A stretch of DNA of 15,995 nt from Baffinella frigidus (lineage: Eukaryota; Cryptophyceae; Cryptomonadales; Baffinellaceae). Every line of letters starts with the position of its first letter. Position 1 is the stretch's first letter. Under the pieces are notes generated by a model, which had not been told where the DNA came from, ran no database searches, and saw nothing but the letters and a program-made list of their open reading frames with translations. Location of the stretch: positions 181,510 through 197,504 of the forward strand of contig MU646384.1 in NCBI GenBank assembly GCA_026770585.1. Direction: 5' to 3'. Shown in pieces: positions 1 to 6,986 of the stretch. Position numbers and translations under genes: made by a program.

Positions 1-12
1 GGGTTGAGGGTG

Positions 13-43
<31 letters not shown>

Positions 44-53
44 GGTTGCGGGT

Positions 54-92
<39 letters not shown>

Positions 93-93
93 G
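1..93. repeat. Telomere-like heptamer array, GGGTTGA variant
   Basis: About 13 near-perfect tandem copies of GGGTTGA, with one GGGTGGA and one GGGTTGC unit. This is a variant of the plant/alga-type telomere unit TTTAGGG, with the G-rich strand on plus. It is almost uniform for one variant, unlike the mixed blocks further right. It lies at the window edge, so its true extent is unknown. Confidence 0.9.
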
Positions 94-130
94 TCACCAA
101 CCATAGGACCTGTTACTAAGGACCCCCTCA

Positions 131-151
131 CCGATTCTCATTCAGAATCGG
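131..151. repeat. Small perfect hairpin
   Basis: CCGATTCT and AGAATCGG form an 8-bp perfect stem around a 5-base loop. It overlaps the TGA that ends the minus-strand reading frame at 142. It may be chance or a small 3' structure; no function is claimed. Confidence 0.4.
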
Positions 152-276
152 GCCGAAACTTCCTGTGCATACTCTAGCAACATAGATGCCCTTTTGCCCA
201 AGGATTTTCCGCGCTCGGTCGTTGCCTCGTCAGAGTTGCGCGTGAGGATTCCGAGACGCAGCCCCCCGTGCACCCT
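142..276 (-). CDS. HAD-like hydrolase, motif II exon (3'-most exon in window)
   Basis: The minus strand reads RVHGGLRLGILTRNSDEAT and then runs on to a TGA at 142. LGILTRNS fits HAD motif II, a hydrophobic strand ending in Thr/Ser, and plant-type members of this phosphatase group carry a similar G-L-I-T-R-N. The exon could start after AG at 277-278, giving phase 0. Residues after SDEAT resemble no HAD sequence I know, so the real exon may end there at a non-GT donor and the TGA may be read-through. Motifs III (Lys) and IV (Asp pair) are absent and would lie left of the window or be lost. The 5' side is heptamer repeat. Membership in the same gene as the exons at 1925-2259 is inferred from order, strand and family layout. 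Confidence 0.5.
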   Translation of the reverse strand, partial: RVHGGLRLGILTRNSDEATTERGKSLGKRASMLLEYAQEVSARF

Positions 277-290
277 CTTGCTTTCGGGTA

Positions 291-335
291 TGTGTTGAGG
301 GTTGAGGGTTGAGGGTTTAGAGGTTAGGAAGCCCG
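291..335. repeat. Short telomere-like repeat patch
   Basis: Three GGGTTGA units pass into TTTAGAGG. On the minus strand this C-rich tract lies directly upstream of the motif II exon and could serve as its intron 3' end. Confidence 0.7.
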
Positions 336-555
336 AGAGCTGAAACCCGAGGCTCCTGCACGGCACGCTCGGGTTAGGGAAATAACCTGTGCGGGGCACA
401 GGTTCTTCCTTCTGCGTAGCTTCTGCGTAGCGCCAAGGGTTTTTGTGACAGGGGGGTTGCGGCGTGTCCTGTTCAGGAAAGGGTTCTCGCTGTGTCTCGC
501 TGTGTGCGGGAAGGGTGGAACACCACCCGCGAAACACCTGGGCATTCCTGGTGCA
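336..555. other. GC-rich island without a secure gene
   Basis: Non-repeat island between heptamer blocks. It holds a direct repeat of TTCTGCGTAGC (410-431) and a small duplication around CTCGCTGTGT. Reading frames exist on both strands, but none has convincing codon bias. On minus, a CAG at 358-360 precedes a possible short exon (EPRVSALGLPNL) at the place where a HAD protein would have its PG..ELL segment before motif II. This is suggestive only. Confidence 0.35.
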
Positions 556-741
556 TGGTTTTGGTGTGTGGGGCTTCACGGTTTAGGGTTTTGGTGTGTG
601 GGGCTTCAGGGTTTAGGGGTTAGGGGTTAGGGGTTGGGGTTTAGAGTTGAGAGTTTAGAGTTCAGAGGTTATGGTTTACGGATTACGGATTACGGTTCAG
701 GGTTTGGTGTTCAGGATTCAGGATTTGGGGTTGGGGTTTAG
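556..741. repeat. Degenerate telomere-like repeat with a 30-bp duplication
   Basis: G-rich heptamer variants on plus. The start is a tandem pair with a 30-bp period containing TTGGTGTGTGGGGCTTCA (about 559 and 589), so larger units have also been duplicated inside the heptamer matrix. Confidence 0.8.
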
Positions 742-751
742 AGGGTGGCAC

Positions 752-797
752 CTGGAGCATCTCGATGCATTTATCGTTCACTTGCGTCCGTGCGTAT
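752..797 (-). CDS. Probable internal exon of the HAD-like gene
   Basis: The minus strand reads YARTQVNDKCIEMLQ between a CAG acceptor (800-798) and a CAG|GTGCCA donor. The 46-nt island is flanked on both sides by heptamer repeat. Its position between the helical exons at 1250-1529 and the motif II exon, and the ...CIEML ending, fit the segment before the conserved PG of HAD hydrolases. It begins with one base of a split codon. That phase fits the preceding exon only if its donor is the GC at 1244-1243 rather than the GT at 1249-1248. The plus-strand reading is also open, so the call is moderate. Confidence 0.45.
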
Positions 798-834
798 CTG
801 CACCACGCGAGGTTTGGGTTTCGGGTTCAGATTT

Positions 835-1230
835 GGGTGTTGGGGTTTGGGTTTGAGGGTGGAGGGTGGAGGGTTGAGGGTTGTGTAGGGTTTGGGGTTT
901 GGGGTTTAGGGTTTGGGGTTTAGGGTTTAGGGTGGTGGGTTTGGGGTTTGAGTTGAGGGTTTATGAATGAGGGTTCAGGGTTTAGGGTTTAGGGTTGAGG
1001 TTTTGGGGTTGAGGGTTTAAGGTTTAGGATTGGGGTTTAGGGTTTAGGGTTTGGGGTTGAGGATTTAGGGTTGAGGGCTGGGGGTTCAGGGTTTAGGGTT
1101 TGGGAATTATGTTTGGGTTTAGGGTTCATGTTTGAGGGTTCAGGGTTTAGTGTGTAGGGTTTAGGGTTTAGGGTTTAGGGTTGAGTGATGAGGGTTCAGG
1201 GTTTCGGGTTTTGGGTTTCGGGTTTCGGGT
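835..1230. repeat. Telomere-like heptamer block, G-rich on plus
   Basis: Mixed TTTAGGG, TTTGGGG, TTCAGGG, TTGAGGG and TGTAGGG units. In the minus-strand gene this is C-rich intron sequence (CCCTAAA type) between the exons at 752-797 and 1250-1306. Confidence 0.9.
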
Positions 1231-1249
1231 GCAACCCCTCGCGCTCGAC

Positions 1250-1306
1250 CTCCCGGATCGCGAGATTGGCCTTGTCCTGCTGCGCGGCATCCAGCGTCTC
1301 GATCTG
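1250..1306 (-). CDS. HAD-like hydrolase, helical exon, second copy
   Basis: 57 nt, 19 codons, phase 0 at both ends: QIETLDAAQQDKANLAIRE. It lies between AAAG|CAG (acceptor 1308-1307) and GAG|GTCGAG (donor 1249-1248). Its paralogue at 1473-1529 has the same length, boundaries and phase. The sequence fits the amphipathic helix after motif I in HAD phosphatases, where ..Q..A...I.E.E patterns are common. If the next exon is 752-797, the GC donor at 1244-1243 would restore frame and extend this exon to 1245. Confidence 0.7.
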
Positions 1307-1311
1307 CTTTC

Positions 1312-1462
1312 ATCCGGGAACATGTTTAATATGCAAGAAACTGGCCTATCAAAACGGGTTCTGTTCCTAATTAAATTTACTTGTGGCCCGAATTAACCTT
1401 CTTCCAACTCCTATGAACAAATAGGGATCCATACTTTTTTTCAATTAATCATGTCCCCGGAT
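1312..1462. mobile_element. Inverted-repeat element family B, copy 1 (introner-like)
   Basis: 151 bp, starting ATCCGGGAACATGTTTAAT and ending with a near-complement of it. It aligns along its whole length with 9463-9612, sharing internal blocks such as CCCGAATTAACCTTC, ATGAACAAATAGGGATCC or close variants, and the A/T-rich right arm. In the sense of the minus gene, a GT donor lies 8 bases outside one end (1472-1471) and the AG acceptor 3 bases outside the other (1308-1307). The 166-nt intron is therefore about 91% element. No transposase is encoded, so it would be non-autonomous. Confidence 0.85.
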
Positions 1463-1472
1463 TAGGTTCAAC

Positions 1473-1529
1473 GCGTGGGGTCGCGAGGTTTGCCTTGTCC
1501 TGCTGCGCGACATCCAGCGTCTCGATCTG
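1473..1529 (-). CDS. HAD-like hydrolase, helical exon, first copy
   Basis: 57 nt, 19 codons: QIETLDVAQQDKANLATPR, preceded by AAG|CAG and followed by CGC|GTTGAA. It is a paralogue of 1250-1306 with identical length and phase; 15 of the first 16 residues are identical, while the last three differ. Translated together, the two exons would put a repeated 19-residue helix after motif I, which ordinary HAD proteins do not have. The last codons (ACC CCA CGC) look less conserved, so this copy may be decaying or alternatively spliced. Confidence 0.65.
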
Positions 1530-1537
1530 CTTCAGCG

Positions 1538-1691
1538 CTTTTGTCTCCGAAAAGCCTTTCTTAAAGTCGTCATCTGAAGTCAAGTCCTCTTCAAATTCGT
1601 GATGTTATGCTTTTCTCTATGCATAAGTTGACGAATTTCTATGGGGGTTGGCTTGAGAAAACGACTTCTAAAAAGGCTTTTCTGAGATAAG
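1538..1691. mobile_element. Inverted-repeat element family C, copy 1
   Basis: 154 bp with ends CTTTTGTCTCCGAAAAGCC and, on the opposite strand, CTTATCTCAGAAAAGCC. The interior shares AAATTCGTCAACTTAT and a GCATAAC block with 7879-8032, which is also 154 bp. It lies in the intron upstream of the exon at 1473-1529, ending 6 bases before that exon's acceptor AG (1531-1530). No coding capacity beyond short open frames. Confidence 0.8.
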
Positions 1692-1825
1692 CTTGGGGTT
1701 TGGCGTTTGGAGTTTAGGGTTCGGGGTGTGGGGTGTAGGGTGCAGGGTCTAGAGTTTGGGGGTCGGGGATTGGGGTTTATTCTTGGGAGGGTTGGGTGTG
1801 AGGGTCTAGGGGTTTGGGGTGGTTG
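1692..1825. repeat. Telomere-like repeat patch
   Basis: G-rich heptamer variants on plus starting directly at the edge of family C copy 1. It fills the remainder of the inferred intron between exons 1473-1529 and 1925-2017. Confidence 0.8.
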
Positions 1826-1924
1826 GGTGCTGCAGAACTCGACGTTCACTTGAAGAACCCCACCAGACCGTAAAGGGTCAAAATACTTCAGGTCTGAGGG
1901 CGAGGATTGAGGTGAGCGCCGCAC

Positions 1925-2017
1925 CCACTCGAGGATGTTCTTGCACCCCTCTGGCGCGCCGGCGCGTGAGTACATCGCCGTGTAGTCCAGCGCACCCTCC
2001 CTCGTCAGGGTTCCATC
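1925..2017 (-). CDS. HAD-superfamily hydrolase, exon 2 (DGTLT)
   Basis: 93 nt, 31 codons, phase 0-0, between CTCCGCAG|GAT (AG 2019-2018) and TGG|GTGCGG (GT 1924-1923). It reads DGTLTREGALDYTAMYSRAG and then ends ..CKNILEW. The first five residues complete HAD motif I when joined to the preceding exon (VVFDM + DGTLT). The first Asp of motif I would be the nucleophile and the second (here D1) the general acid/base. The following ALDYTAMY...ILEW pattern is typical of small phosphatase-like HAD proteins, where (I/L)DF.AM and ILE.I recur. Third codon positions are strongly G/C. Confidence 0.8.
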
Positions 2018-2166
2018 CTGCGGAGGGCAGCCTGGTGAGCCAGGCGCGGGCCGGCCGGCAGGAGGCAACTCAACGTCCTGAACGAGACCTCACTGCATGC
2101 TCGGGATGTTCTTTGGAACCCGAATCCAGAAGCAGCCTCCCAGAGGCTCAGCAGTTTCAGGCTCAC

Positions 2167-2259
2167 CATGTCAAAGACGACCCCGGAGATGCTCCGTCTC
2201 GCTGGGGCGTTCGCGAGGCTTCTTGCGGAAGCCGAGCACATCCGGAGCGTCGGAAGCAT
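2167..2259 (-). CDS. HAD-superfamily hydrolase, exon 1 with mitochondrial-type leader
   Basis: ATG at 2259 (an in-frame ATG at 2274 adds MLARH) reads MLPTLRMCSASARSLANAPA and ends RRSISGVVFDM at a GTGAGC donor (2166-2165). The first 24 or so residues are rich in Arg, Ser and Ala, lack acidic residues and end RRSIS, as expected for a mitochondrial matrix presequence. VVFDM is the first half of HAD motif I and continues in phase 0 into DGTLT after a 149-nt intron. HAD hydrolases mostly remove phosphate through a phospho-aspartate intermediate; the substrate here is unknown. No upstream promoter is recognisable. Confidence 0.78.
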
Positions 2260-2274
2260 GTGGCGCGCGAGCAT

Positions 2275-2560
2275 TTGTTTCTTCGGCAGAGGAATAGATG
2301 GCGCTCGCGTGGTTGCAACTGCTGGGACCAGACGCGTGAAGCGGTCTCCTTCGGCGGTGGGTCGGTGGCCTGTTTTACGAGTCTGTTCAACGCCCACCCG
2401 TCGCGGCTTCTCCGCGGCTTAGGACAACGGGAATCGTCCACTTTGAAGTTCACTTTGATAAGACAGTCATCTCCCTTCGCTCATAAGACAGTCATTCACC
2501 TGACCCCCTTACGATAAGACAATCAGCTACGCCCGTAGAGAATGGAGGCCGGGTCCGCTG
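2275..2560. other. 5' flank of HAD-like gene with short direct repeats
   Basis: No secure gene. The overlapping plus frames here are antisense shadows of the HAD exons. At 2458, 2483 and 2514 the motif ATAAGACA(G/A)TCA recurs three times with spacings of 25 and 31 bases, a degenerate short tandem repeat upstream of the HAD start. Confidence 0.5.
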
Positions 2561-2570
2561 CGGACCTGTG

Positions 2571-2870
2571 GCCTTCGCCGGGTCCCCAGGGGGGGGACCG
2601 GGCACCACGCCACACCGTTGGGAAGGTCTGGGCGTGCGCAACCGCAATGCATCGACAGGTAGCGCGGCGTCGGCGTGCACCCCGCGCACGGCCTTGGGGA
2701 CACTCGGACCGTTACACATGATGTTGGGGGCGGACCCCTGACCCGCGTCGAGCCCTTCGATGGCGCGCGGCAGCACACTCCACAACGCTGGGAAGGTCGC
2801 GACATGCACTACGCGAATGGATCATGCGCCGACGGCGTGCCACCCGCGTCCCACGCAGAGACACTTCCCT
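2571..2870. repeat. Two imperfect tandem units, period 170 bp
   Basis: The segment around CACACCGTTGGGAAGGTC (2611-2628) recurs 170 bases later as CACAACGCTGGGAAGGTC (2781-2798). Similarity continues through (GA)TCG/GCGCCGACGGCGTGC and CACCCGCG-type blocks for about 90 bases. It is GC-rich, and no convincing reading frame is conserved between the units. Confidence 0.6.
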
Positions 2871-2889
2871 TCCCGGCCCAAAATATTTG

Positions 2890-3126
2890 CTAGCTTGCTG
2901 CGCCCCTGCGAAGAGCCGCGTGCTGCTGCTGCCTGATTAACGCGACTGCACGATGAATGCTGCTGCGTGCTGCCCGCGTTCGCGAATCTCCAATGCGGGA
3001 GCGCTCTGCCCTGCCCACCTCCCTGCTCACCAAACGCCCAATCTCCACCTTGGCAGGCACTCGCGGCATCCTCCTCAACACGCGACACCTGCAACACGTA
3101 CGTGCAAGACTCTCGCAGTACTTCAA
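2890..3126 (-). CDS. Possible basic protein fragment, unrecognised
   Basis: An open minus frame ends in TAG at 2890. Its 3' part reads VEIGRLVSREVGRAERSRIG and continues into an Arg/Ala/Gln-rich tail (..ALIRQQQHAALRRGAAS). Codon third positions are only moderately G/C, and open frames overlap on plus, so it may be a shadow. No family is recognised. Confidence 0.25.
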   Translation of the reverse strand: MKYCESLARTCCRCRVLRRMPRVPAKVEIGRLVSREVGRAERSRIGDSRTRAARSSIHRAVALIRQQQHAALRRGAAS

Positions 3127-3135
3127 GCTCCCGCC

Positions 3136-3185
3136 ATATCAAATCAAAATCAAATCAACATCAAATCAACATCAAACTCAAATCC
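3136..3185. repeat. AAATCA-type short tandem repeat
   Basis: Irregular tandem copies of AAATCA and AAATCAACATC. A/C-only on plus; no gene. Confidence 0.7.
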
Positions 3186-3264
3186 CCAACTCGGACAACT
3201 CCCTACACCCCACACCCCACACACGAGGAGGGAGGGGGGGGGGGTGAAGACGCTGTGACGTGGC

Positions 3265-3901
3265 CTACGCGGCCACGCGCACCACCCCCACTGTGGGGCC
3301 CCACCCGGGCCCCTCAGCGTTGGTCGCCAAGGTGCCGCCCTGATGCGGAGCGTGGGTCTCGCTCAGGTTGCCCTTGGGAGGATGAGGAGCCTTTGGCCTC
3401 TTGCGAGGCCTGGCCTCACCTGTGGAGCCCCCGACCACGTCCCAAAGAGGAACGTGAGGGTAGCTACCTGGGTGGGAATAGAGGGGTCCCACGCATACCC
3501 CGTGAGGGGCTGCTTGTGGGACGCGGGTGGGGCAGACAGGAGATGGACTGTACGCACAGCCTGTCTTGTTCTGTGCCTTTTTGATCACGACGACTTCGGG
3601 AAGACGAAGGGGGTTTGCCAAGTAAGGGTCGTCAGAATTCTCTGGGTCGAAACCTGCTATAGCTCCAGGACCAGCCCCCGCGGCCATATTCACCACAACG
3701 TTTCGGTCCACCAGGACGTGGGAACGTGTGTGCTGCTGTATGACGTTCATTAAAGCTCCATAAGCTCCATAAAGGGCAAAAGGCCCGGGGCCGACGCTTC
3801 GGCTTCGCCCTGGGAGGGGTCCCCGTGCCTCATCCAGGCCTTGGTTGGGGTATGGATCTGCAACGCATGGGCCCGGCCTTGCCCCGGCGGTTGGTTCGTG
3901 C
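3265..3901 (-). CDS. Unrecognised open reading frame / exon, about 200 codons
   Basis: An open minus frame runs from a TGA near 3901 to a TAG at 3265. It has an ATG at 3750 (161 codons) and also an acceptor-like GTTGCAG at 3859-3865 that would give a longer exon. Visible pieces include ALYGAYGALMNVIQQH, VDRNVVVNMAAGAGPGAIAG and DPENSDDPYLANPL. The second half is Pro/Gly/His-rich. First codon positions are purine- and G-rich, favouring this frame over the overlapping plus frame (3343-3753). I recognise no family. A tandem AGCTCCATA duplication lies at 3754-3771, inside the upstream half. It could be a gene remnant or part of a mobile-element polyprotein. Confidence 0.4.
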
Positions 3902-4148
3902 CCTCACTCCTAGGCAGCTCGTCCTGGCGGGGGAGGCGTTCAATTGAACGATCCACCCCTTGGGGGTGGTTACGGGCGCTAGAGCCCCGCGTCTCGGCCT
4001 ACCTCTTCCCACATCGTGAAGCCGACGTGTATCAACTTAACAAACCTCGGGTTCCCCCTTTTTCCGTTCGGCAACTCCTTCCATGGAGCAGCTGCAGAGC
4101 CTCTTCTCAGAAATGAATTTATAAAGGAGTAAGAGGAAAATACAGAGT

Positions 4149-4312
4149 TCAACTCTCCTGGCGCCGACGAGCTTTGTATATGCGCCTCCCCATCAGCATC
4201 CGTCCGTCTTCGCCGATTGCCTCCTTCACTGGATCGACGCGTCTGCCCTCCAAAAGGTGTTGCAGGTCCGATCTCTGTACCTGGCCGTAGGCGCGTCGTT
4301 GAAAAAGTGCGC
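4149..4312 (-). CDS. Terminal exon of an unrecognised gene
   Basis: The minus frame starts after TTCTGCAG (AG 4314-4313; first exon base G) and ends in TGA at 4149, 53 codons plus stop. It reads ALFQRRAYGQVQRSDLQHLL, later VDPVKEAIGEDGR, and ends with a basic tail RRIYKARRRQES. Sense composition and the clean acceptor make it convincing as a last exon. It begins with two bases of a split codon. Its upstream neighbour on the minus strand is the large heptamer block, so the preceding exon must be distant if this gene is intact. Function unknown. Confidence 0.6.
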
Positions 4313-4336
4313 CTGCAGAAGTCAATCGATGCAACA

Positions 4337-5814
4337 CCAAACCCTCAAACCCTAAATCCCGGACCCTGAACCCTGAGCCATCGACCCTGAGCCATCAACC
4401 CTAAACCCTAAACCCAAAACTCCTGAAACAAAATACAAAAACCCTGAACCCTGAAACCTAAAATCGAAACCTCAACCCTAAACCTTAAAACCCTACACCC
4501 TAAACCCCAAGCCCAAAACTCCTGAAACGAAATAAAAAAAACTGACCCCTGAACCCTAAAATCGAAAACTTAACCATAAACCCTAAAATCCTGAACCCTG
4601 AACCCTAAACCCTAAACCCTAAACCCTAAACCCTAAACACTGAACCCTGAACCCAAAAACCTAAAGTCTTGACTGTAAAACCCAAACCCTAAACCCTAAA
4701 CTCACAACTCTGAACCCAAAAAACTCAACCCTACACCCTGAACCCTGCATCCTGAACCCTAAACCGTAAATCGTAAACCTTAAACCCCAAACCCTAAACC
4801 CTGAAACCTAAACCCTAAACCCTAAACCCTAAACCCTAAACCATATACTCTGAACCCTGAACCCTAAAACCTAAACCCTGCACCCTGAACCCTGAACTCT
4901 AATTACTCAACCCTGAATCCTCAGCCCTATCCCTTCAGAGGCGAGGCGGTCAAAATTGACCGTCAAGAGGTCATAGGCAGGTGATAGGGCCCTATGGTGG
5001 AGCGTTTGAGCCTGCTCGCCCCTGAGGGATACCCTAAACCCTAAATCCTCAACCCTCAACCCTACACCCTAAACCCTTATACCTGACCCCTAAACCCTAA
5101 ACCCTAAACCCTACACCTTAAACCCTAACCCCTAAATCCTGAATCCTAAATCCCCAACCCTCACCCCTCACCCCTCAACCCTCAACCCTCAATCCTGAAA
5201 CCACAATCCTCAACCCGCAACCCTTCACTCTCAACCCTCAATTCTTGACCCTGGATCCTGGACAATGAATCCTAAACCCTCACACTCAACTACAAAAGCT
5301 GAACCCGCAACCCTACACTCCAAACCCGAAACCCTAAACCCTAAACCCTGAACCAATCTCAGAACCCTTCAAAACCTAAACCCTGAACACCGAACCCCAG
5401 ACCCTAAACCCAAACACCTTAACCCCGACCCCTAAACCCTACGCCATCAACCATGAACCATGAACCATAAACCTCAAACCCGAAACCCTCAACCCTAATT
5501 CTCAAATCTTGAACCATAACTTGACCTGTTTCTCAAACCCTCATCACCATGTTTCCCAAAGAGATCTGATAGAAGTGATTAAGACGAAAATAACCCTACA
5601 CCGTAAACCCTACTTACTAACCCCGTGAACCCTTCACCCTACTTCAGAAACCCTGAACGTCCAACACCATGTCCGACCCTGAACCCTAATCCCTAAACCC
5701 TAAACCCTAAACCCTAAACACCACACCCCAAAACCCAAACCATGAACTTTCAACGCTGAACCCTGAATCCTTGACCCTTAACCCTTAACCTTAAAACCCT
5801 CAACCCTAAAAACT
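4337..5814. repeat. Large telomere-like repeat block, C-rich on plus
   Basis: About 1.5 kb of CCCTAAA, CCCTGAA, CCCTCAA, CCCTACA, CCCCAAA and decayed units. The longest perfect CCCTAAA runs are near 4603-4640, 4806-4840 and 5693-5718. Only a family A hairpin element (4928-5031) interrupts it clearly. A diverged patch at 5556-5591 (GTTTCCCAAAGAGATCTGAT..) shows no coding signal. Confidence 0.9.
4928..5031. mobile_element. Hairpin element family A, copy 1
   Basis: 104 bp bounded by TATCCCT / AGGGATA. The arms pair about 16 of 17 bp (TATCCCT, then CAGAGGCGAG against CTCGCCCCTG) with a one-base bulge. Inside are CGGTCAA/TTGACCG (short hairpin), a direct repeat GGTCATAGG / GGTGATAGG and the palindrome ATAGGGCCCTAT. 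It aligns end to end with 6328-6432 although the arm sequences differ. It is embedded in heptamer repeat and non-coding. Confidence 0.85.
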
Positions 5815-5820
5815 GGTTTG

Positions 5821-6277
5821 TGGTTTAGGGTTCAGGGTTTAGGATTCAGAATTTAGGGCTTAGGGTTCAGGGATCAGGGTTTGGGGTTTAGGTTTTGGGG
5901 TTCATGACTAGGGGTTCAGGGCTCAGGGTTTGGGATTTAGGGTCTGCGGTTTGGGGTTTTGGGTTTAGGTTTTAGGGTTGAAGGTTTAGAGTTCGTGGTT
6001 CAGGGTTTTGGTTTATGGTTCATGGTTTAAGGTCTAGGGTTTGGGGTTTAGAGTTCAGGGTCGAGGTTCCAGGGTTTAGGTTTTAGGTTGTGAGGCTTAT
6101 GATTAGGGATTTAGGGCTCAGGGTTCATGGTTTAGGAATTGGGGCTTCGGATTTGGGATTCGGGGTGTAGGGTTCAGGGTTTAGGGTCTAGGATTTTTGG
6201 ATCTGGGTTCTGGGTTCAGGGTTTAGGTGTCAGGGCGTAGGGTTTAAGGTTAGGGTTTAGGGTTTAGGGTTTAGGAG
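5821..6277. repeat. Telomere-like repeat block, G-rich on plus
   Basis: TTTAGGG, TTCAGGG, TTTGGGG and decayed units, opposite in strand to the block that ends near 5814. It is more diverged than the blocks at 10.3-11 kb. Confidence 0.9.
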
Positions 6278-6278
6278 T

Positions 6279-6311
6279 TACTCTTTGCGCAAGGCAATGC
6301 GTAAAGACTAC
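6279..6311. repeat. Imperfect hairpin next to family A copy 2
   Basis: ACTCTTTGCGCA pairs with TGCGTAAAGACT (10 of 12 bp) around AGGCAA. The 12-mer AGGCAATGCGTA at 6292-6303 recurs exactly at 13292-13303, linking this hairpin to a possible third family A relative. Confidence 0.55.
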
Positions 6312-6327
6312 CGGCAACTCCTTCAGC

Positions 6328-6432
6328 TATCCCTTAAGTGGCCATGCCGTCAAATTTGACGGCCAAGAGGTCCTAGGCAGGTCCTAGGGCCCTTCGGTAG
6401 GGCGTATGCGCCTACTGACCACTTAAGGGATA
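6328..6432. mobile_element. Hairpin element family A, copy 2
   Basis: 105 bp bounded by TATCCCTTAAGTGGCCA and its near-complement (16 of 17 bp). Inside are a perfect 16-bp palindrome CCGTCAAATTTGACGG, the direct repeat GGTCCTAGG / GGTCCTAGG and a small GTAG.GCG/CGCCTAC stem. It has the same architecture as 4928-5031. It sits just outside the heptamer block, at the junction with unique sequence. Confidence 0.85.
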
Positions 6433-6716
6433 TTTATAGATTTCCACCCTCAATGAGGCAACGAGGATCTCAGGCCAAGGAGTTTCGATTCCAATCAAAG
6501 AGTTTCTTCATTACGAGAGGGCTGACTGCGATTTCTTAATTTGGCCCCAAAGAGTTGATTAAATCTCGCGTTCATTTTTTTGTGTTTGACATCCCCAATC
6601 AGGTTTTTGTGTTTGGCACCCCTCAAAGTTAAACTATGATAGATGTCAACTTAACTAAGACAGAGGTTCGCTGACCGACAAGACCACGCACCCCCCCCAA
6701 GCAGGGAGCTGCAAAC
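6433..6716. other. AT-rich unique spacer with a 27-bp duplication
   Basis: No gene seen. GTGTTTGACATCCCCAATCA (6582) and GTGTTTGGCACCCCTCAAAG (6609) form an imperfect tandem pair with a 27-bp period. Confidence 0.6.
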
Positions 6717-6986
6717 ATGGCCGACTGCCACCCCATGCCGCACTATCGTTTGGGCAGCCACCTACTATTGGTCACGCGCATTCCGAGGCGGACGATTTGT
6801 CCCGAAGCGGGCCTACGTGATATCCCCCGAAAGGCCTTTCCTGAGGCAGTTCTCACACAACGCGCCTTCTGGTATTACTCTTTCATTCGCGGAACCCCCC
6901 ACAAACCCGCACCCCTCCATCTCCTCGCCGCGACCCCCCCCGACCACACTCCCGCCTGCTCAGAAAAACCCACCCCACGTGTGCAG
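6717..6986 (+). CDS. Possible first exon, unrecognised product
   Basis: ATG at 6717 opens 90 codons (MADCHPMPHYRLGSHLLLV..., later AFWYYSFIRG) ending at CAG|GTAAGT, a perfect consensus donor. Third codon positions are only mildly G/C-rich. The GTAAGT belongs to the first unit of the 27-bp array, so the donor may be coincidental. It is plus-strand among minus-strand neighbours. No family recognised. Confidence 0.3.

Noticed and set aside
1-93. True chromosome end
   Set aside because: The repeats are a single variant with G-rich strand on plus at the left edge, the wrong orientation for a left telomere, and similar blocks recur throughout the interior.
1819-2517. Plus-strand open frame of about 232 codons
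   Set aside because: It starts at GTG and is antisense to the HAD exons; GC-rich exons leave opposite frames open by chance.
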